A stretch of 64,000 nt of DNA from JAVJRN01 sp047635055 (GTDB taxonomy: Bacteria; Bacteroidota; Bacteroidia; Cytophagales; Cyclobacteriaceae): NCBI GenBank assembly GCA_047635055.1, contig JBLIIJ010000003.1, forward strand, positions 24,114 through 88,113. The letters are read 5' to 3'. Below are positions 45,764-54,490 of this stretch, in pieces. The translations under genes were made by a program, and so were the position numbers. How positions within the stretch are numbered: the stretch's first letter is position 1; each line of letters opens with the position of its first letter. The notes beneath the pieces were generated by a model. That model was not told where the DNA came from. It ran no database searches and worked only from the letters and a program-made list of their open reading frames with translations.

Positions 45764-45798
45764 ATTTTATTTTATAAAATAAAAATCATCTAAAAATT

Positions 45799-46476
45799 AT
45801 GCTAAGGTTTTGTTTTGTCATTCTCATTCTGACTCATTCATTTTATTGTTATTCGCAAAGTAAAATTTACAAACCGGGGTGGTATGTGACTCAAGAAAAT
45901 GACACTATAAGAGGGGAGTTTATATACTTGGATTGGGATATAGCGCCTAAACATCTAATCTTTAAAAAAGATGATGTTGAGCGCACAATACATCCAAGTG
46001 ATGTAAAGAACGTTGTGATTGGTTCACAAATCTTTCGTTCTTATGTAGGTCCAGTTGTTTATACTTCATTTTTGGTACGTGACCTGAAAGCAGCTGCGAA
46101 AATTGAATATGTCACTGATAGTGTTTTTATAAGTTATCTCGTGACATCAGATATTTCCCTTCTTACCTACAAGGATCGTAATGAAAAACGCCATTTTTTT
46201 GTTGAAGATCAAAACAACGAATTGTCAGAATTAACCAAGTACGAATACATTTATTCCAACGATGATATCAATGGTTTACTCATTCAATCTGTAGATCGGT
46301 ACAAGGGGCAATTGGTAGTTTTGGGAAATAGCTGTCAAAAATTGCAATTAATGTTGCGGAACATGAAGTTTTCCGAGAAGGATATGACGAAGGCCTTCAA
46401 ATACATTTTGGGCTGTAAAGGAACTTCCATGCAATACGAAAAAAAGGAGTCCAAGACGAAAAAAATATTTACTTGA
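45799..46476 (+). CDS. Exported protein, N-terminal part of a split barrel protein
   Basis: A 225-residue frame with a signal peptide (FCFVILILTHSFYCYSQ) and a beta-rich region (KPGWYVTQENDTIRGEFIYL, DVKNVVIGSQIFRSY) that matches the N-terminal plan of a common Bacteroidota family of exported proteins; members normally continue into a C-terminal barrel. Here the frame ends at TGA 46474-46476. The barrel continues in the -1 frame at 46473-47066. An A AAA AAG heptamer at 46440-46446, in register for -1 slippage, lies 30 bases before the stop. It is either a programmed frameshift, a recent mutation or a homopolymer error. The gene at 47168-48256 on the other strand has the unbroken version of a similar plan. 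Confidence 0.75.
   Translation: MLRFCFVILILTHSFYCYSQSKIYKPGWYVTQENDTIRGEFIYLDWDIAPKHLIFKKDDVERTIHPSDVKNVVIGSQIFRSYVGPVVYTSFLVRDLKAAAKIEYVTDSVFISYLVTSDISLLTYKDRNEKRHFFVEDQNNELSELTKYEYIYSNDDINGLLIQSVDRYKGQLVVLGNSCQKLQLMLRNMKFSEKDMTKAFKYILGCKGTSMQYEKKESKTKKIFT
46440..46446 (+). promoter_or_regulatory. A AAA AAG slippery heptamer, candidate -1 frameshift site
   Basis: In the upstream reading frame the sequence is GAA AAA AAG, i.e. X XXY YYZ with A AAA AAG, the same heptamer as the E. coli dnaX site. A -1 slip there continues in frame through AAA GGA GTC into the barrel reading frame with no stop before 47066. No clear stem-loop follows within 30 bases and only a weak AAAGGA purine stretch lies about 25 bases upstream, so efficient programmed slippage is not proven. 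A second A7 run lies at 46459-46465. Confidence 0.4.
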
Positions 46477-47066
46477 TCGGTGGAGGAACTTTCCTGAATT
46501 ACAAGGTAACATCGGATTTATTTCCTAGACTGGAAAGGCTCGATTATTCTGGTCAGATTTCACCAAAATTTGGTGTAGGATTAGAGATACAATTGCCACG
46601 AACGAATAATAAGTTTTCACTGATTCTTGAAATAGCAAAACTTAAACACAATTACGATGGCTTTGAGCTATTCAAGTCCCCCACATTCACCGAAGAATAC
46701 ACATTTTATGTTGATTCCGATTATATTAAAATTAATACGTTAGTAAGGAGAGCAATCAATTATTCAGAAAAAAACAGATTATTTTTCGACCTTGGATTTG
46801 TTATGAATTTTGGAGAAGTCTCATCTTATCAAGATGTGGTGCGGTATGATTTAAACGGGACTCAAACTTATGATAATAATAATTCATTTCTGGAGCCTTT
46901 AGGTTTCACTCCTACATTTGCAGGCGGAATTGGATATCAAGTTGATAGGGTAGCGCTTATATCTAGGTTTGAATATGGTTTAAATGGCTTTACATCCAGC
47001 TTTTCTGTAGGTTCTACTTCAAGTAGAATTGACTTGTTACTGGCATATTCTTTTTTTAGAAAATAG
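46473..47066 (+). CDS. Outer-membrane barrel part of the split protein
   Basis: A frame of 197 residues when opened at its first TTG (46473), which is unlikely to be a true start because it overlaps the upstream stop and has no signal peptide. Strand-like stretches (YLIGGGTFLNYKV, FSLILEIAKLKHNYDGF, RLFFDLGFVMNFGEV, ISRFEYGLNGFT) and the terminal LLLAYSFFRK are typical of an outer-membrane barrel. Read continuously from the heptamer at 46440, it joins the upstream frame to a single protein of about 420 residues (joined by KKKGVQDEKNIYLI). Confidence 0.7.
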   Translation: MIGGGTFLNYKVTSDLFPRLERLDYSGQISPKFGVGLEIQLPRTNNKFSLILEIAKLKHNYDGFELFKSPTFTEEYTFYVDSDYIKINTLVRRAINYSEKNRLFFDLGFVMNFGEVSSYQDVVRYDLNGTQTYDNNNSFLEPLGFTPTFAGGIGYQVDRVALISRFEYGLNGFTSSFSVGSTSSRIDLLLAYSFFRK

Positions 47067-47167
47067 AATTTCAAATCGACGTGAATCTACTTTCCCTTTA
47101 TTTCTTGGTGATTTTTAAAAAAAACATTGAACATTAGGCCATATATTCATGTGAAATTTCCACCAAA

Positions 47168-48256
47168 TTAGAAGCCAAAGGACACTCTTAATCCTTTGGT
47201 TTTTTGGTTATATTCCTCTGAATAACTCTCGTTTAGAAGAAGTGAGACCAGTAGAAAGTATTGATTGACTAATTTGTATTTGATACCCGCTTCTATCAAA
47301 TACCCAGGCATAAAAGTAGGTGTATCAATAAAATAAGATCGATTTTGTACTGTTCCATCCAGTAAGGTTTCGCTATAATTATTATCCTGCATAAGGAAAA
47401 AATTTGTTTGTACTCCAGCGCCAAGAAGGAAAGTTAAGTTTTTGAATTTGGGATTGATATAAATACTATAATCTAATGATATGTTTGTGTGATCCATTAA
47501 AAGTAGTTCGTCACGTGTAATAATATCAAAAATGCCATCTTCGATTTCAACTGAAAAAAAATTGGTTTGCATTCTTTCGAAAGTATTTTTGATGATTGAA
47601 GTATTGAATTTTTGAGAAAAAAGAATTTTCTTGGAAAAGACTCTTTGAAACCCAAAATTCAGTCCGACGCTCGTATTGTCTAAGTCAAAATCTACTGGAT
47701 TAGTAGGAAATGCTCTTTTCTTGATTGTATAGGTCGATTTTCTTGTATCGATACCAATCGAGAATTCATTATTGAGAATATTAATGGCTTGACCTGTGTT
47801 GATTTGATTAATCAAATTAACTAATCCAAACCGACTTAGCTTCAGGCTAGACAGGTTGGCAGGAGTGTACTCTCTTAGTAATTCTTGATAATTATCTTTC
47901 CCCAACTTTCTCACCGAATTGTCTGGATCTTTGATGAAAAACTCTTTCTTATACTCAAAAAGTTGTATTTCTCCATAAGATGATAGTCTATTTAAGGCTA
48001 TATGTTCACCATTTAATAAAGTAACGATATACGTTTTACCATTGAGCCCAACTTCTAAGATATCAGAGATCTGTGATGTTTTTTCGGTATCAATTTCAGT
48101 TGATTTATGGCTGATAAAATCTTTCTGAATATCAATATATACTTGCGGCCTCATGCTTGAGTCCCGCTTGAAAACTATATAATCTTGAGATTTTACAGTA
48201 ATCATTAGGAACAGGAAGAGCGGAATTAGAATAGTTTTTTTGAGTTGGTTTTTCAT
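47168..48256 (-). CDS. Exported barrel protein, related in plan to the split gene
   Basis: A 362-residue protein with a signal peptide (TILIPLFLFLMITVKSQD). It has an N-terminal beta region (about 25-105: ILEVGLNGKTYIVTLLNG), a helical middle (EYTPANLSSLKLSRFGLVN) and a C-terminal barrel-like half (TSVGLNFGFQRVFSKKILF, HTNISLDYSIYINP, ending RVSFGF). The plan resembles that of the split protein on the other strand 100 bases away, including the N-terminal strand region and terminal aromatic. No function is known to me. The ATG overlaps the stop of the NFACT gene by 4 bases, so both are probably in one transcript. Confidence 0.7.
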   Translation of the reverse strand: MKNQLKKTILIPLFLFLMITVKSQDYIVFKRDSSMRPQVYIDIQKDFISHKSTEIDTEKTSQISDILEVGLNGKTYIVTLLNGEHIALNRLSSYGEIQLFEYKKEFFIKDPDNSVRKLGKDNYQELLREYTPANLSSLKLSRFGLVNLINQINTGQAINILNNEFSIGIDTRKSTYTIKKRAFPTNPVDFDLDNTSVGLNFGFQRVFSKKILFSQKFNTSIIKNTFERMQTNFFSVEIEDGIFDIITRDELLLMDHTNISLDYSIYINPKFKNLTFLLGAGVQTNFFLMQDNNYSETLLDGTVQNRSYFIDTPTFMPGYLIEAGIKYKLVNQYFLLVSLLLNESYSEEYNQKTKGLRVSFGF

Positions 48257-49803
48257 GATCTTATTGGTTTTACTAGAATGACGCTTTCTCGCTCTATAAC
48301 TACTGCCCCGGCAGGATCTCCCTTTCTTTTTCTAACGAATTTTTTAGGGGTATATAACACGGGACAAAGAGAGTCATTCTTTCTCTTGGAATGACCGGCA
48401 GCAAGGGCTGCAGCGTATTCGATGACTGATTTTGGGTAATTTTTTCCTGCAATTTGTTTTATGATCACATGCGAACCTGAAACATCTTTTGCATGTAGAA
48501 ATAGGTCTTCTTTATTGGCAATTTTCAAAGTAAGTTGGTCATTGGATTTGGCATTTTTCCCAATAAGAATATCAAACCCTTCAAAAGTTACTTTTTTATA
48601 AGGTAAATTTTCTATTGACGCTTTTTTTGTAGCAATATTTTTATCAAGGCTTTTTAACGATTTAAAGTCTTCGGCTTCCTCAATTAGACTTCTTTTGAGA
48701 TCAAGATTATCTAATTCCACCATGCGAGCTAGTATGTTTTCGTTGAGTTTATCAGATTCTTTTTTCTGGTTTTTAGATTTCCGATAATAATTCTCTGCGT
48801 TTTTTTGAATGGTAAGTGCTGGGTTTAGCTTAATCTCAATTTCATTATTCTCATTATATAAATCATGAAGGGTCGTGGTTTTAGCCCTTTTTGGGATATT
48901 GTAAAGGTTCGCCATGAGAATGTTGGCGACTTCCTCGTAGCTTCTTCTGCCAATAAGATCTTCCAGTTTTGATTGACTTTTGGATAGATAATTCTGCGTC
49001 TTTTTTATATCTCTATCTATTTGGTTAAGTAGCTGGATTTGTAGTTTGCTGACGTAATGATAATGTGTAACTGCTCGAAAAAAGTGATTATTTGTATCAA
49101 TAATGTTGGTAGAGTCAAATATTTTTTCATCTTCTACTTGCCATAAAAGGAGAAAGGGTTTTTCACTTTGATCTTTATAAACTAAGGGGTTGTTACTTGT
49201 TAATACATTAATTATCGAATTATATAATTTCCATTTGGTATCAATGCTTGCTGACTGATATCCTTCATCGTTTAACATACCCCTTACTTCTTTACCAAGG
49301 GTGGGATTAAATGTAAGCAAATCACCTTGGCACGATTCAAATTTATCAAAACTTAAGTCAGTATTAACATCAAGACCTGCAACATCAAGGTTTAAGTCGT
49401 TGGGAAGGTTGTGGCGGAAGATGTCGAGTATTTTATTTTTTTTCGACGAGATCAGATTACATCTTGATCCATGCATTTTAAAAATCATTCGATAATCATG
49501 ACTGAAGTCAATGAAAAATGATCTTTCATTTTGAAAAACGCCTACTTGTTTCACCTTTAAACCGATGAGGGCTTGAAATAAGTCTACTGAGTTTTTTTTT
49601 GCTCGTGAAAAATCACTCTTTATTTCAAGTAGTCCGATTTGACTTGCGAAGTTTGCCAGTATAAAACATTGCGTATGTTGATTTGCGAATCCCAGAACGA
49701 TTTCATCTTTATTCTGAGAGAAACAACTTAGAAACTGCAATCCACTTATTTTTTCGTTGATAGCAGGAGCAAGTTGTCTTAAGTAAAAGTAATTATGATA
49801 CAT
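48253..49803 (-). CDS. NFACT-family protein, RqcH/Rqc2-like
   Basis: A 516-residue protein with an N-terminal NFACT-N domain, a central coiled coil (about 255-400: RDIKKTQNYLSKSQSKLEDL, KNQKKESDKLNENILARM) and a C-terminal NFACT-R domain with DLFLHAKDVSGSHVIIKQ (about 430-447). Bacterial Rqc2 homologues act on stalled 50S subunits and add C-terminal alanine tails. The second residue of the DLWLH-type motif is Phe here. Adhesin/fibronectin-binding annotations are older labels for the same family. It lies between the MBL hydrolase gene and the barrel gene. An RQC role is inferred from family, not proven. Confidence 0.85.
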   Translation of the reverse strand: MYHNYFYLRQLAPAINEKISGLQFLSCFSQNKDEIVLGFANQHTQCFILANFASQIGLLEIKSDFSRAKKNSVDLFQALIGLKVKQVGVFQNERSFFIDFSHDYRMIFKMHGSRCNLISSKKNKILDIFRHNLPNDLNLDVAGLDVNTDLSFDKFESCQGDLLTFNPTLGKEVRGMLNDEGYQSASIDTKWKLYNSIINVLTSNNPLVYKDQSEKPFLLLWQVEDEKIFDSTNIIDTNNHFFRAVTHYHYVSKLQIQLLNQIDRDIKKTQNYLSKSQSKLEDLIGRRSYEEVANILMANLYNIPKRAKTTTLHDLYNENNEIEIKLNPALTIQKNAENYYRKSKNQKKESDKLNENILARMVELDNLDLKRSLIEEAEDFKSLKSLDKNIATKKASIENLPYKKVTFEGFDILIGKNAKSNDQLTLKIANKEDLFLHAKDVSGSHVIIKQIAGKNYPKSVIEYAAALAAGHSKRKNDSLCPVLYTPKKFVRKRKGDPAGAVVIERESVILVKPIRS

Positions 49804-49811
49804 TCATCAGT

Positions 49812-50576
49812 TTATAGATGCAATTTTAGTCCATCAAAAGCGAGTTGCATATTGTCCGGAAGTTCAGCATCTATATCTCGATGTTTGCCTAGTTTATGGC
49901 TCATATGCGTGAAATAAGCTTTTTCAGGTTGGATTAAATTCACTATTTCTACCGCTTCATCTAAGGTGAAATGGCTAATATGCGCTTCTTTTTGTAGCGC
50001 ATTGAGCACCAATACTTTAGTGCCTTTGATTTTTTCTAACTCGTCTGGAGCGATATAGTTTGCATCGGTGATATAAGTAAAATCCTTTATCCTGAACCCA
50101 TACACAGGAAGCTTATAATGCATTACCTCAATAGGCGTAATTTCTGTTTCACCAATTAAAAAAGGATTGTTATTGATTTCATTGATTTGTATTTGAGGAA
50201 CGCCAGGATATTTTTTTTCAGCGAACACATACGAGAATTCCCGCTTAAGTTGTTCGATAACCTGAAGCCTCGCATAAACAGGCATATCTTTTTTTTGTTT
50301 GAAATTGAAACTTCTTACATCATCAAGACCAGCAGTATGATCTTTATGTTCGTGGGTGAAAAGTACAGCATCTAACTTCTTCACTCTTTCTCGAAGCATT
50401 TGTGTCCTGAAATCTGGACCAGTATCAAAAACCAGGCTCAGACCATCATCCGTTGTGATATGTAGCGCTGTTCTGGTACGTTGATCTCTGTAATCTATTG
50501 ATCTGCATATAGCACATTCGCAGGCGATTACAGGGATGCCCTGCGAGGTGCCAGTGCCTAAGAAGGTTATCGTCAA
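49812..50576 (-). CDS. MBL-fold metallohydrolase (PhnP-like)
   Basis: A 254-residue metallo-beta-lactamase-fold protein. The metal motif is FTHEHKDHTAGLDDVR (HxHxDH, about residues 74-79), with YITDANYIAPDE and YFTHMSHKLGKHRD as further ligands. It resembles the PhnP/YycJ branch that hydrolyses phosphodiesters such as cyclic nucleotides or nuclease substrates. The start is TTG at 50576, which overlaps the stop of the small gene upstream as TTGA; no ATG is available before the conserved ITFLGTGTSQGIPV. It follows the unknown 91-residue gene and precedes the NFACT gene by 8 bases. Confidence 0.9.
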   Translation of the reverse strand: MTITFLGTGTSQGIPVIACECAICRSIDYRDQRTRTALHITTDDGLSLVFDTGPDFRTQMLRERVKKLDAVLFTHEHKDHTAGLDDVRSFNFKQKKDMPVYARLQVIEQLKREFSYVFAEKKYPGVPQIQINEINNNPFLIGETEITPIEVMHYKLPVYGFRIKDFTYITDANYIAPDELEKIKGTKVLVLNALQKEAHISHFTLDEAVEIVNLIQPEKAYFTHMSHKLGKHRDIDAELPDNMQLAFDGLKLHL

Positions 50577-50848
50577 AATTGAAATTCGGTTTGGGTAATC
50601 TCAGCGTATAATTTTTGGTTCTTTTCATTCAACCCTTGTGTGCTGATGGTGGTCGATTTAAGGATTTCTATTAAGCTGTTAATTTTGCCATCTAGCGAAT
50701 AATATTTATTAACAATGGCAATTTTATTCGCATTTAAAACACAGAATCCAGATTGAAAATTTCCTTTTTCATAGCGTAGGATATAATCTGACTCTGCAAA
50801 TATGTCTTCAAGCTTGCCAAGAAAATGGTTGGTATACTTAATCTCCAT
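50573..50848 (-). CDS. Small conserved-type protein of unknown function
   Basis: A 91-residue protein that I do not recognise. I use the ATG at 50848 (MEIKYTNHFLGKLEDIFAES), since the frame's upstream opening is a TTG two codons earlier. It is a mixed alpha/beta, soluble sequence (YILRYEKGNFQSGFCVLNAN, KIAIVNKYYSL) without signal peptide. It overlaps the response regulator stop by 11 bases and the MBL hydrolase start by 4 bases, so it is a middle gene of the kinase-to-NFACT unit. A role with the kinase system or with the MBL hydrolase is possible. Confidence 0.6.
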   Translation of the reverse strand: MEIKYTNHFLGKLEDIFAESDYILRYEKGNFQSGFCVLNANKIAIVNKYYSLDGKINSLIEILKSTTISTQGLNEKNQKLYAEITQTEFQF

Positions 50849-51218
50849 TTTCAAAATGATTTTTAACCGTCTCTACTAATAGATCATAGTTTAGTGGCTT
50901 TGAAATAAAGTTATCTATGCCCACTGCTTTAAAATCTTCACGAGAATAGTTATTGGCATTTCCTGTAATCGCAATAATGGGTATTTGACCATTATTGTCC
51001 TTTGATCTGAGTCTTATTTCTTTAGCACAAGCGATACCATCCATTACAGGCATGTTGATGTCCATTAAAACCATGTCGTACGTATCCTTGTCAAGTTTAT
51101 CTAACACTTGAGCGCCATTTTTGACTGAAGTTGTGACATAATTTTGCTGTGTCAAAATTCTTTTTGTAAGATTTTGAATCACAGAACTGTCTTCGGCTAC
51201 TATTATTTTTTTGCTCAT
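50838..51218 (-). CDS. Single-domain response regulator
   Basis: A 126-residue stand-alone receiver domain. The acidic pocket (EDSS), phospho-acceptor Asp near 53 in VLMDINMPVMDG and Lys in FISKPLNY near 106 are intact. No output domain follows, so it should act as a phosphorelay shuttle or by protein contact. It lies 3 bases after the hybrid kinase gene, so the kinase's HPt domain is its likely phosphate donor. It overlaps the small unknown gene downstream by 11 bases. Confidence 0.92.
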   Translation of the reverse strand: MSKKIIVAEDSSVIQNLTKRILTQQNYVTTSVKNGAQVLDKLDKDTYDMVLMDINMPVMDGIACAKEIRLRSKDNNGQIPIIAITGNANNYSREDFKAVGIDNFISKPLNYDLLVETVKNHFENGD

Positions 51219-51221
51219 ATT

Positions 51222-54200
51222 TTACGAACTTATGAATGTGGCATAACTGTCTTTAAATTCTTTAAGACTTGCTTTTAGCTTAACGATATGTTTCTCAACA
51301 TCATCAAATTTATTCTCTTTTACTAACTTTTCAATGCGGTTGGCTATAGTAGAAAGTCTTTCTACACCAAATGTGCCTGCATTACCCTTTAAAGTATGTA
51401 ATTCACGGCACATTTGTTCAAAATCTTTGTTATTAAAATGTGAAACGGAATTTTTAACTTGTTCAGTAGCTTCCTCATCAAAATCTTTGAGGACAGATTC
51501 AATGAGTTCTTTTCCTCCGTATTTGAATAGTTGATTGAGTGTATTCTGATTGATAACAAGGTCTTCACTTTTGTCATCAAAAGCATCAGAGCTTATATCA
51601 ATTGGATCAAAATCCAGCCATTTTTTAGTTTGATTGATGAGCATTACAGCTTTGATTGGTTTGGATAAATAGTCATCCATCCCCGCACTAAGGAATCTTG
51701 CACGGTCTTCTTCCATAGAATATGCCGTCATCGCTATAATTGGTGGAGCTTGAGAAGCGAGAATTCTTCTAATCTCTTTAGTGGTGGTGATTCCATCCAT
51801 ATCGGGCATCTGGATATCCATAAAAATAAGGTTGAACTTAAGCTCCGTTATCTTTATTAATGCTTCTTTGCCACTAGCAGCTTCGGCAACTTCACAACCG
51901 GACTTAATTAAAATTGATTTGGCAACACTTCGATTTATATCATTGTCATCAACGATTAAGATACTTGGTGTGATTTCCTTAAATTCCCGAACTAAAGGAT
52001 GTTCTAGCGTTTTGTCTTTTACTGGTTTTTGTGCCTCTGAAGCCTCAAATGTAAACCAAAAAGTACTTCCTAAGCCTGGAGTTGAAACCACACCAATGTC
52101 TCCATGCATAGATTTTACCAGCTCTTTTGAAATGACTAAGCCAAGTCCAGTACCGGGAAAATTTTTACTACTACTGCTGTCTATCTGACTAAAACTTTTG
52201 AAAAGCTTTTCAGAGTCTTTTTTTGAAACGCCAATACCAGAATCTTTAATGGATACTTTGAAATAGCATTTCTTGTCTTCCTTTCGTTGCAGTTTTAAAC
52301 CAATGTTTATCGTTCCTTTTTTTGGCGAGAATTTGATGGCATTACTTGTGAGGTTCGAGAGCACTTGAATGAGTCTCGTTTCATCCCCTTCAATGAAAGT
52401 CGGCGTTTGATCATCTAAGTGATAATACAACGAATTTTGGCTTAAATGCGCCTGCTGTGAATAGAGCTCATACACTTTTTCGAATACTTCGATCAAGCTG
52501 AAAGCTTCATTTTTCAAATTCATTTTACCCGCTTCTATCTTTGATAGATCGAGTATATTATTTACAATGTTAAGCAGTGTATCAGAAGATTTTTTAATTG
52601 TTTTCACATATTCATATTGCTCGTTATCGAGTGTTGTACTACCTATTAGATCTATCATACCGATGATTCCATTCATAGGTGTTCGAATCTCATGACTCAT
52701 ATTGGCGAGAAATCTTTCTTTAATTTTTAACGATTTCTCTGCAAGGTTCTTGGCTTCTATCAATTGCCGGTTGGTATTTTTCAATAAAGTGATGTCCCGA
52801 ACAACACCCTCTATTTCGAGATCATTTTTTTTACGTTTAATGAATCTGACATTACTAAGAAATTCGACGCGCGCACCACTAGTTGAAGTATAGGTTCCTT
52901 CAAAGTTTTGAACTTGCTTATATCTATATAGCGTCTTTACCAGTTCTCTTGAAGAAATGTCGGATTCAAAAAAATGAGCAATTTTTTGACCTAAGATATC
53001 TTTCGATTTTAGACCAACGATACTTTCCACTGAAGGACTTACCATCGTAATGATACCTTTCATATTACACCGGAAATACACATCTTGAAATGACTCGAAG
53101 ATATTCCTGAACTTTTCTTCAGACTCTTTAATGGCAGTTTCAGAAGCTTTTTTCTCTGTAATATCGTTAGCTATTACAGAGATTTCATCAATGGTGCCAT
53201 CCGGCATAAAGATGGGGTTAACAAATATGTCTCTCCAAATTTTTTGTCCTTGTAAAGTTTTTTGACATGTCTGGAAGTTTTCAGTTTTGCCATTAAAGGC
53301 ATTCTTGTATTTTTTTTCCCAAAAGGCGACTGAAGAATTTTTTAGAATTTGGTTTCTAGGATCTTCGAAACACATACCAAATTCAGGCGTTATTCCATAA
53401 TATGACTCAAAAGCATCGGAATAGTTTTTGTTGAAAGAAGTAAATTCTAGTCGTATGTTTAAAGACCAGATTTGGTGGGTGGAGCTTTCAAAAATGGCAC
53501 CAAGTCTTGCTGCTTGATTTTGAATTTTCTCTTCATTTTTTTCTCTTTCTATAGCCAAGCTAACCTGACCGGAAACAAAATCGAGTAGTTCTAAATCCTT
53601 ATGATTGTAGGCGCCTTGATCGGCATAGCTATATGCAGACATAACCCCTGCTGGTCTTCCGTCTAAAGCGATTAGCACACCGAGCCAAATGGCTGGTGGC
53701 TCATCCTCAAGCGTTACTTTTTTTTGACCCGCTATTTTCCCAATGCCATCCTGATAGACTATTAGTGGTTTGCCTCGTTCAAAAGTGTAATCGCTTAGAA
53801 GTTTGTTAACGTCTCTTGATAATATCCTTTTATTGGACGCTTCTTTTTCATTCGTCCAAAATGGGTAGGAGTAGTTTTTCCCCTCTTTCAGCGCCACGCT
53901 AAAATTTCTTATTTTGAGAATATCATTGAGTTCAAAATGTATTTTTTCATATAAATCAGGAAGGCTCAGTTGACGCAATGTGATGCTGGCAATTTTATAA
54001 TACAACGCTTGTGCTCGTTCAGCTCTAAACCGCTCAGTGATATCAAAAAAGATACATCGATACTCAGTGGCATCATCACCATCAAATACACATGTAAGGT
54101 TTCCTGTTACGTAAATATTCTTGTCGTATTTTGTCAGTAATACTGTTTCAAATTTTTCAATTTCGCTTCCGGCAGAAAGCTTGACAAGAGTCTCCAATGC

Positions 54201-54470
54201 ATTTCTCTGATGATCCGGGTGAATAACATCTACAAATTTCAAACGCTGAATTTCATCAGACCGATATCCGAGTTTGTTTCTCCAGGATTCGTTTACGAAT
54301 TTGAAAACACCATTGGGTAGGAAAATTTGGATTAAATCATTCGATGAATTGAAAAGCTCACGAATATGCTTATTGTCACGTTTTACATCGTTTTGAGCTT
54401 TTTCTAATCTAGCTTTAAGCGCGTGGTTTTCTTCTTCGAGTTTAAAAATTTCATCTTTGGCCGTTTGCAT
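51222..54470 (-). CDS. Hybrid sensor histidine kinase with PAS, GAF, REC and HPt domains
   Basis: A 1082-residue cytosolic-looking kinase without membrane segments. A short coiled coil (about 5-35) precedes PAS 1 (about 40-150), a GAF domain (about 160-310), PAS 2 (about 325-440) and PAS 3 (about 450-565). Then come HisKA with SHEIRTPMNG (His near 593), HATPase with LSNLTSNAIKFS and GTGLGLVISKE, a receiver domain with FMDIQMPDMDG (Asp near 885) and an HPt domain with ELHTLKGNAGTFG (His near 1025). This is a full internal phosphorelay. The likely receiver of phosphate is the stand-alone regulator 3 bases downstream. The signal is unknown. It is divergent from miaA with 20 bases between. Confidence 0.93.
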   Translation of the reverse strand: MQTAKDEIFKLEEENHALKARLEKAQNDVKRDNKHIRELFNSSNDLIQIFLPNGVFKFVNESWRNKLGYRSDEIQRLKFVDVIHPDHQRNALETLVKLSAGSEIEKFETVLLTKYDKNIYVTGNLTCVFDGDDATEYRCIFFDITERFRAERAQALYYKIASITLRQLSLPDLYEKIHFELNDILKIRNFSVALKEGKNYSYPFWTNEKEASNKRILSRDVNKLLSDYTFERGKPLIVYQDGIGKIAGQKKVTLEDEPPAIWLGVLIALDGRPAGVMSAYSYADQGAYNHKDLELLDFVSGQVSLAIEREKNEEKIQNQAARLGAIFESSTHQIWSLNIRLEFTSFNKNYSDAFESYYGITPEFGMCFEDPRNQILKNSSVAFWEKKYKNAFNGKTENFQTCQKTLQGQKIWRDIFVNPIFMPDGTIDEISVIANDITEKKASETAIKESEEKFRNIFESFQDVYFRCNMKGIITMVSPSVESIVGLKSKDILGQKIAHFFESDISSRELVKTLYRYKQVQNFEGTYTSTSGARVEFLSNVRFIKRKKNDLEIEGVVRDITLLKNTNRQLIEAKNLAEKSLKIKERFLANMSHEIRTPMNGIIGMIDLIGSTTLDNEQYEYVKTIKKSSDTLLNIVNNILDLSKIEAGKMNLKNEAFSLIEVFEKVYELYSQQAHLSQNSLYYHLDDQTPTFIEGDETRLIQVLSNLTSNAIKFSPKKGTINIGLKLQRKEDKKCYFKVSIKDSGIGVSKKDSEKLFKSFSQIDSSSSKNFPGTGLGLVISKELVKSMHGDIGVVSTPGLGSTFWFTFEASEAQKPVKDKTLEHPLVREFKEITPSILIVDDNDINRSVAKSILIKSGCEVAEAASGKEALIKITELKFNLIFMDIQMPDMDGITTTKEIRRILASQAPPIIAMTAYSMEEDRARFLSAGMDDYLSKPIKAVMLINQTKKWLDFDPIDISSDAFDDKSEDLVINQNTLNQLFKYGGKELIESVLKDFDEEATEQVKNSVSHFNNKDFEQMCRELHTLKGNAGTFGVERLSTIANRIEKLVKENKFDDVEKHIVKLKASLKEFKDSYATFISS

Positions 54471-54490
54471 TATGTTAAAATTAGCAAGTT

